Origin: JAJPJX01 sp964568355
Lineage (GTDB): Bacteria > Acidobacteriota > Terriglobia > Bryobacterales > Bryobacteraceae
DNA: 10,408 nucleotides
Assembly (NCBI GenBank): GCA_964568355.1
Contig: CAZMRK010000201.1
Span: 1-10,408 of the forward strand
Direction of reading: 5' to 3'
Shown one piece after another: positions 6,591-10,408 of the stretch; position 1 is the stretch's first letter; every line of letters starts with the position of its first letter. Position numbers and translations under genes: made by a program. The notes below the pieces were generated by a model. It was given only the letters and a program-made list of their open reading frames with translations, did not search any database and was not told where the DNA came from.

Positions 6591-7964
6591 TCACGGGACC
6601 GGCTTCTTCCAGAGCTTCTCGATCTCCTCCAGGCTCTTTCCCTTGGTCTCCGGAGTTGCCTTCCACACAATGAGGAAGGTCACCATGCACATACCACCAT
6701 ACACCCAAAACGCACCCGTCGCCGAGATCGCTTTCACCAGCGAAAGGAACGTCACGGTGAGTGCTACGCAAGCCACCCACAGGCTGATCGTCGCAATCGA
6801 CATGGCGCGTCCGCGAATGCGGGTGGGAAAAATCTCGGCCAGCAGCACCCACACGCCCGGCCCCAGTCCGATCGCAAACGAAGCCACGCAGAACAGCATA
6901 ATGCCCAGCACCAGCGTCGCCGGCGGCGGCTGGATCAGAAACGCTGCCCCAAGCGCAACCTGGCACAGCGCCATGCAGCCGGAAGAGAGCATCAGGAGCG
7001 GCCGTCTGCCCATTTTGTCGATCACGCCCAGTGCCACGATGGTCGCCAGGAAATTGACAAGCCCCACCACCACATTCGCACCGATGGCGGAACTGGCGCT
7101 ATGGTGGCCCACCTGCTCGCGAAAAATGATGGATCCGTAAAACAACACGGTGTTGATTCCGGTGATCTGCTGCAAGATCGCGAGCGCAACCGCGATCCAG
7201 AGTGCGCGCCGCAGCCCCGGTTGCAGAAGTTCCGCCAGAGAGCCGCCTTCCTCGGCAATTGCCCCGCGGATCTGTTCCAGTTCGCGCAGAGCCATGCTGC
7301 GCCCGTTCACCTTGGTCAGTACCCCGAGCGCCGTCTCCCCCTGCCCGATTTCCGTTAGCCATCGAGGGCTCTCCGGAACTAAGAATAGCGCCGCAAAAAA
7401 CAGAATCGAGGGGACCGCGGCAGTCGCAAACATCCATCGCCAACTCTGCGGACCGAGGAACGACAACAGCCAGTTCACCAGGTACGCCAGCAGGATTCCG
7501 GTCACAATCGCCATCTGGTTGAGGGAGACCAGGCGCCCGCGCGTGCGTGCCGGCGCGACTTCGGCGATATATAGCGGCGCGAGCACCGAGGCCATGCCGA
7601 TCGCGATGCCACCCAGAAACCTGGCCGCGGTAAACTCCGCGAGGTCGCGCGGCAAGGCGGCGCCGATCGAGGAGACCGCGAACAGCGCCCCGGAAAGCAT
7701 CAGGATCCGGCGCCGCCCGAAACGGTCGCTGAGCCAGCCCGCGATACTGGCGCCCAGAACGCATCCGATCAGCAGGCTGCTGGCCGCAATTTCGGTCTGC
7801 ACCTCTGCCAGGTGAAACTCCTCCCGCAGAAAAATCAGCGCGCCGTTGATCACGGCAATGTCAAATCCGAACAGCAGTCCCGAAGTGGCGGCGACCACCG
7901 ACACCAGGTACACGTATAGCGCGCTACCTTTGTCCGTCAGGGCATTCTCGACAGCCGGTTTCAT
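6591..7964 (-). CDS. Sugar-porter family MFS transporter
   Basis: This 457-residue inner-membrane protein has about twelve hydrophobic segments and all the sugar-porter signatures. GWLSDRFGRRR (76-86) lies in the loop after helix 2 and PESPRWL (197-203) after helix 6. Gln265-Gln266 and Asn271 in QQITGIN match sugar-contacting residues of XylE-type carriers. DKMGRRP (316-322) and PETKGKSLEEIE (438-449) complete the set. Asp35 in LFGFD sits in helix 1 where proton-coupled members carry an Asp, so H+/sugar symport is likely. Its ATG overlaps the GH2 gene's TGA by four bases (7961-7964), which indicates translational coupling. It probably imports the monosaccharide released by that hydrolase. Which sugar (for example xylose, galactose or glucose) cannot be read from the sequence. 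The length is normal and the gene is intact. Confidence 0.9.
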   Translation of the reverse strand: MKPAVENALTDKGSALYVYLVSVVAATSGLLFGFDIAVINGALIFLREEFHLAEVQTEIAASSLLIGCVLGASIAGWLSDRFGRRRILMLSGALFAVSSIGAALPRDLAEFTAARFLGGIAIGMASVLAPLYIAEVAPARTRGRLVSLNQMAIVTGILLAYLVNWLLSFLGPQSWRWMFATAAVPSILFFAALFLVPESPRWLTEIGQGETALGVLTKVNGRSMALRELEQIRGAIAEEGGSLAELLQPGLRRALWIAVALAILQQITGINTVLFYGSIIFREQVGHHSASSAIGANVVVGLVNFLATIVALGVIDKMGRRPLLMLSSGCMALCQVALGAAFLIQPPPATLVLGIMLFCVASFAIGLGPGVWVLLAEIFPTRIRGRAMSIATISLWVACVALTVTFLSLVKAISATGAFWVYGGMCMVTFLIVWKATPETKGKSLEEIEKLWKKPVP

Positions 7965-10033
7965 GGTTTCCAGATTTCGCTCAATGCCGAAAAGCCGGTA
8001 GGCCGGACGATGTCAAATCGGACCAAGACCGGGTGCGGCTCTTGCAGCGGGAGCAGAACCTCGGCGGACTCCCCAGGTGCCAGCCGCGGCAGTTTTGCTT
8101 CCGCCTGTTCCAGCGGAATCTGGCCGGCTCCATACAGGACGGCACGCACGAAATATCCCTCCACCGGGTACGCCGGAACCCCGGAGCGGGCCTGCACCGT
8201 GACCGCATAGGACCCCGGGTGCCGCTTCACCTCGAGCGCTGCAATCGGGCTCGACTCCCGGCGCAGCACTTCAAACGACGGCTTGCGTCCGCCATAGAGA
8301 TCGACGACTCCATGCACGCGCTGCTTCAGCACTCCTGAACCTTTATCGCCGACGTGCGTGCGGTAGTCGTTGTAGCAGAAGAAAATCAGCCCGGCGACTG
8401 CGGAATTTTCGCGAAAAATGCGGTCATGCTCGCGCAGGATCTCGATGCGGCGCTGGTCGCCCTCCTTCCGCTCCGCAGTACAGGCACAGTAACCGTACTC
8501 TGAGATCACGATCGGCTTGCCGGGAAACGCTCGCTGGATTTGCTCCAGGTTCCGCCGCATATCTTCCGGCGTCCCTCGATACCAGGTCTCGTAATACTCG
8601 TTCCACTCGATGAAATCCATCAGGCCCGCAACGTCCCGTTCTGGCGTCTTCTGGAGCGAATTGGACGCATAGGAACGCAGTCGCCCCGGGTCCAGCTTGC
8701 CCGCCTCCTCGGCCATACGCCTGGCGAACTGGTAGGCCGGCGGATTCTGGCCGTTGATCTCGTTGCACAGCCCCCACGAAAAGATGCAGGGATGATTGCG
8801 GTCCCGTTGGATCATCTCGCGGAGTTGCTCCAGCCCGTTTTCGAGAATCGCGTGAGACGGCTCGTCCCGCATACCCGCGAACGTCTGTCCTCCCCAGGTC
8901 GGAATCTCCGTCTGGATCAGAATTCCGTGGCGATCGCAGTAGTCCAGAACCCTTCGATCCTGCGGCCAGTGTACGCGCGTGAAAACGCAGTTCAGCTCTT
9001 TCAAATCGTCGTGGTCATGTTGCAGCCAGGACATGGGCTCGGCCATCCCGTATTCCGGATGGCTGCCGGCCATGCGTTCCACGCCCATCAGCCAGACGCG
9101 TTCGCCGTTCAGGTAGAAGCCCTCGCCACGAACCTCGATGCTCCGGATCCCAAACGTAGTCGAATAGCGATGGCCCTCGATCTCCACCTCCAGCCGGTAA
9201 AGATGCGGATGATCGAAGTGCCACAACTTGGGCTCTCGCAAACCCGCTGCCGGAGTTGCGACACGAAGCGTCTCTCGAGCCTTCAGGCTGGCGGAGGCCG
9301 GCGGCGGCTCCAGGACAGTCAACCCGCTTTCCTCTTCCACCACCCGGTAGTGGACTGCCCCCCGCCACGGTCCGGTTCCGCCATTGCGCAGGATCGCCGC
9401 GACCTCGATGCGAGCCGTGTGCGCCCCGAGGTCGGGCACCGCGTCCACTTCCACGCGCTCGATCCAGACTTTGGGAGTCACCAGGAGATGAACCGGCCGG
9501 TAAATGCCGCCATCATGGGTCCAGTCGCTCGATCGGCCGCGCGGCAGCATTGCTTCGTCAAATGCATTGTTGACTCGTACCGTAATCTCGTTCGGTTGAT
9601 CGAAGCGGAGCAAAGCCGTGATGTCAAAGGAAAACGCCGTGTAGCCCTTGCCGATGTGCCGTCCCGCCTCGCGGCCGTTCACCCACACGACGGCGGAATG
9701 GAAAACCGCCTCAAACTCCACACGGACCGCTCCGCCGGCCCAATCCGGTCGCGCTTCAAATCGCCGCCGGTACCAGGCCACGCCCATATAAGCAGCGCTT
9801 TCGGGTGAGATTTGCCAGGTGTGCGGAACCAGGACGTCCGCCCACCCCTCTGCCGGTGGGCTTTCTCCTCCGGTGGGGTCCAGATGAAACTGCCACCGGC
9901 CGTCGAGCGAGACATCCTCACATCGGAAGGGATCGCTGGAAGGGCCGGCCGCTGTCGAAGGGGAAAGGCCGGCGAGCGAGCCGGCGGCCGCCAGATGCGA
10001 GGATCTGACGAGGAACGCTCTGCGGGAAGACAT
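7961..10033 (-). CDS. Tat-exported glycoside hydrolase family 2 protein (beta-galactosidase/beta-glucuronidase-like)
   Basis: This 690-residue exo-glycosidase is exported by a Tat signal (SRRAFLVRSS, then an Ala-rich segment to about residue 30). The GH2 domains follow in order: a jelly-roll sugar-binding domain (about 40-188), an immunoglobulin-like domain (about 190-297), a catalytic barrel (about 300-590) and a C-terminal beta-sandwich. TRVHWP (352-357) is the conserved barrel entry motif. Glu425 in GLCNEING is the expected acid/base, and Glu512 in VISEYGY the expected nucleophile, so it should be active by a retaining mechanism. The end of the barrel reads CYNDYRTHVGDKG (553-565), unlike classical LacZ or GusA, and the Asn-x-Lys glucuronidase motif is not seen. 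The start ATG 10033 has GGGAGGG and TAGGGA upstream. It is the first gene of a coupled pair with the sugar porter. The exact glycoside is unresolved. Confidence 0.9.
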   Translation of the reverse strand: MSSRRAFLVRSSHLAAAGSLAGLSPSTAAGPSSDPFRCEDVSLDGRWQFHLDPTGGESPPAEGWADVLVPHTWQISPESAAYMGVAWYRRRFEARPDWAGGAVRVEFEAVFHSAVVWVNGREAGRHIGKGYTAFSFDITALLRFDQPNEITVRVNNAFDEAMLPRGRSSDWTHDGGIYRPVHLLVTPKVWIERVEVDAVPDLGAHTARIEVAAILRNGGTGPWRGAVHYRVVEEESGLTVLEPPPASASLKARETLRVATPAAGLREPKLWHFDHPHLYRLEVEIEGHRYSTTFGIRSIEVRGEGFYLNGERVWLMGVERMAGSHPEYGMAEPMSWLQHDHDDLKELNCVFTRVHWPQDRRVLDYCDRHGILIQTEIPTWGGQTFAGMRDEPSHAILENGLEQLREMIQRDRNHPCIFSWGLCNEINGQNPPAYQFARRMAEEAGKLDPGRLRSYASNSLQKTPERDVAGLMDFIEWNEYYETWYRGTPEDMRRNLEQIQRAFPGKPIVISEYGYCACTAERKEGDQRRIEILREHDRIFRENSAVAGLIFFCYNDYRTHVGDKGSGVLKQRVHGVVDLYGGRKPSFEVLRRESSPIAALEVKRHPGSYAVTVQARSGVPAYPVEGYFVRAVLYGAGQIPLEQAEAKLPRLAPGESAEVLLPLQEPHPVLVRFDIVRPTGFSALSEIWKP

Positions 10034-10049
10034 GATTCCCTACCCTCCC

Positions 10050-10078
10050 AATCCAGCAGATCGACACGCCCCTGTCAA
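10050..10078 (-). promoter_or_regulatory. Candidate promoter for the GH2-porter operon
   Basis: On the minus strand a perfect TTGACA (10078-10073) is followed after 17 bases by TGGATT (10055-10050), which matches only three of six -10 positions. The start would fall near 10043, leaving a leader of about ten bases. A weak -10 often goes with activator-dependent promoters, but this is inference. Confidence 0.3.
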
Positions 10079-10093
10079 ATCGTGTCCGCTTCT

Positions 10094-10117
10094 GCAGCGC
10101 CTGCTTCAGCAGGCTGC
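10094..10117 (-). other. Hairpin between the LuxR-type gene and the GH2 gene
   Basis: GCCTGC (10099-10104) and GCAGGC (10109-10114) pair around a TTCA loop, and GCA/TGC (10094-10096 and 10115-10117) extend the stem past a 2-base bulge. It starts 32 bases after the regulator's stop and lies upstream of the TTGACA box. No T-tract follows, so its role as a terminator or operator is uncertain. Confidence 0.35.
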
Positions 10118-10149
10118 GTTGGCATTCCTGCCGGCGCGCCTGCATTTCC

Positions 10150-10408
10150 TCACCCGGCGTTTACCGCCAGCAAGCCCTTCTCTTTCAAACCGGAAAGCGC
10201 CAGACCATAGCGCCCGCGAATGCCCGTTTTCTCGAAAATGTGCTTCAGGTGAATCTTGACCGTTCCAGGCCGGATGCCCAATCGTTGCGCGATATCCCGA
10301 TTCTTCAAGCCTTGCTCTACCAGATCCACCACCTGCAGCTCCCGGGGCGTGAGGTTCGATCGCATGCCGTGTGCGGCACGCTCCGGCTCTTTCAAGAGCG
10401 CCTCTTCC
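10150..10408 (-). CDS. LuxR/GerE-type transcriptional regulator, C-terminal DNA-binding domain (N-terminus outside window)
   Basis: The visible part ends in a complete GerE/LuxR helix-turn-helix domain. Conserved features are LTPRELQVVDLVEQG, then NRDIAQRLGIRPGTVKIHL with the recognition helix, then KHIFEKTGIRGRYGLAL. A TTG at 10395 could start a short stand-alone regulator. However, the frame stays open to the window edge (Glu-Glu-Ala-Leu before it) and TTG 10395 has only a purine-rich GGAAGAGG before it. It is therefore probably the end of a longer protein, for example a NarL/FixJ-type response regulator with a receiver domain upstream. It lies 116 bp upstream of the GH2 gene on the same strand, so it may control, or be co-transcribed with, the carbohydrate genes. 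The target is an inference. Confidence 0.82.
   Translation of the reverse strand, partial: EEALLKEPERAAHGMRSNLTPRELQVVDLVEQGLKNRDIAQRLGIRPGTVKIHLKHIFEKTGIRGRYGLALSGLKEKGLLAVNAG

Noticed and set aside
6459..7358. Plus-strand frame of 299 codons opposite the sugar porter
   Set aside because: It is rich in His, Gln and Arg, with no recognisable motif, and runs antisense to a clear transporter.
8540..9808. A long open frame on the plus strand opposite the GH2 gene (422 codons)
   Set aside because: Its protein shows no domain logic, while the minus strand encodes a complete GH2 enzyme with catalytic residues. Long antisense frames are expected in GC-rich DNA.
1..10408. Mobile element, CRISPR array, tRNA or defence island
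   Set aside because: No transposase, integrase, repeat array, cloverleaf or defence-type gene was seen on either strand.

Overview
The window is a GC-rich chromosomal stretch with ten genes. Two of them run off the edges: a c-type cytochrome peroxidase at the left and a LuxR-type regulator at the right. The protein mix suggests a heterotrophic, polysaccharide-using soil bacterium, possibly an acidobacterium of the Solibacter/Bryobacter kind. That mix includes Tat-exported glycoside hydrolase and sialidase-fold proteins, a di-haem peroxidase, an ECF-like sigma factor, a sugar porter and an orphan radical SAM protein. The taxonomic guess comes from gene style and base composition, not from a marker gene.

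Left arm (1-1534, plus strand): the 3' part of a di-haem cytochrome c peroxidase-family gene is followed after about 50 bp by a small ECF-type sigma factor gene. The sigma gene meets the next block tail to tail, with a 13-bp gap.

Middle block (1548-4749, minus strand): in transcription order this holds an AhpD-like peroxidase-related enzyme, a fold-type III PLP enzyme of the D-serine dehydratase/D-threonine aldolase group, and a Tat-exported sialidase-fold (Asp-box) protein. The gaps of 112 and 171 bp contain small inverted repeats. This may therefore be two or three transcription units rather than a tight operon. A divergent intergenic region (4750-4974) separates the block from a plus-strand gene for a small secreted protein of unknown function.

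Right block (5492-10408, minus strand): in transcription order this holds a LuxR/GerE-type regulator (C-terminal end only), a Tat-exported GH2 glycoside hydrolase, a sugar-porter MFS transporter that overlaps the GH2 stop by 4 bp, and a radical SAM protein. The simplest reading is a carbohydrate-use unit. GH2 would cleave a glycoside outside the cytoplasm and the coupled porter would import the released sugar, possibly under control of the adjacent regulator. The role of the radical SAM protein is unknown.

I found no rRNA, tRNA, CRISPR array, insertion sequence, integrase or phage gene. There is no gene-free stretch longer than 300 bp. No obviously new multi-gene system is visible. The most interesting points are the altered active site of the sialidase-fold protein, the orphan radical SAM enzyme with a Cys-rich tail, and the GH2-porter pair with an unusual barrel motif.
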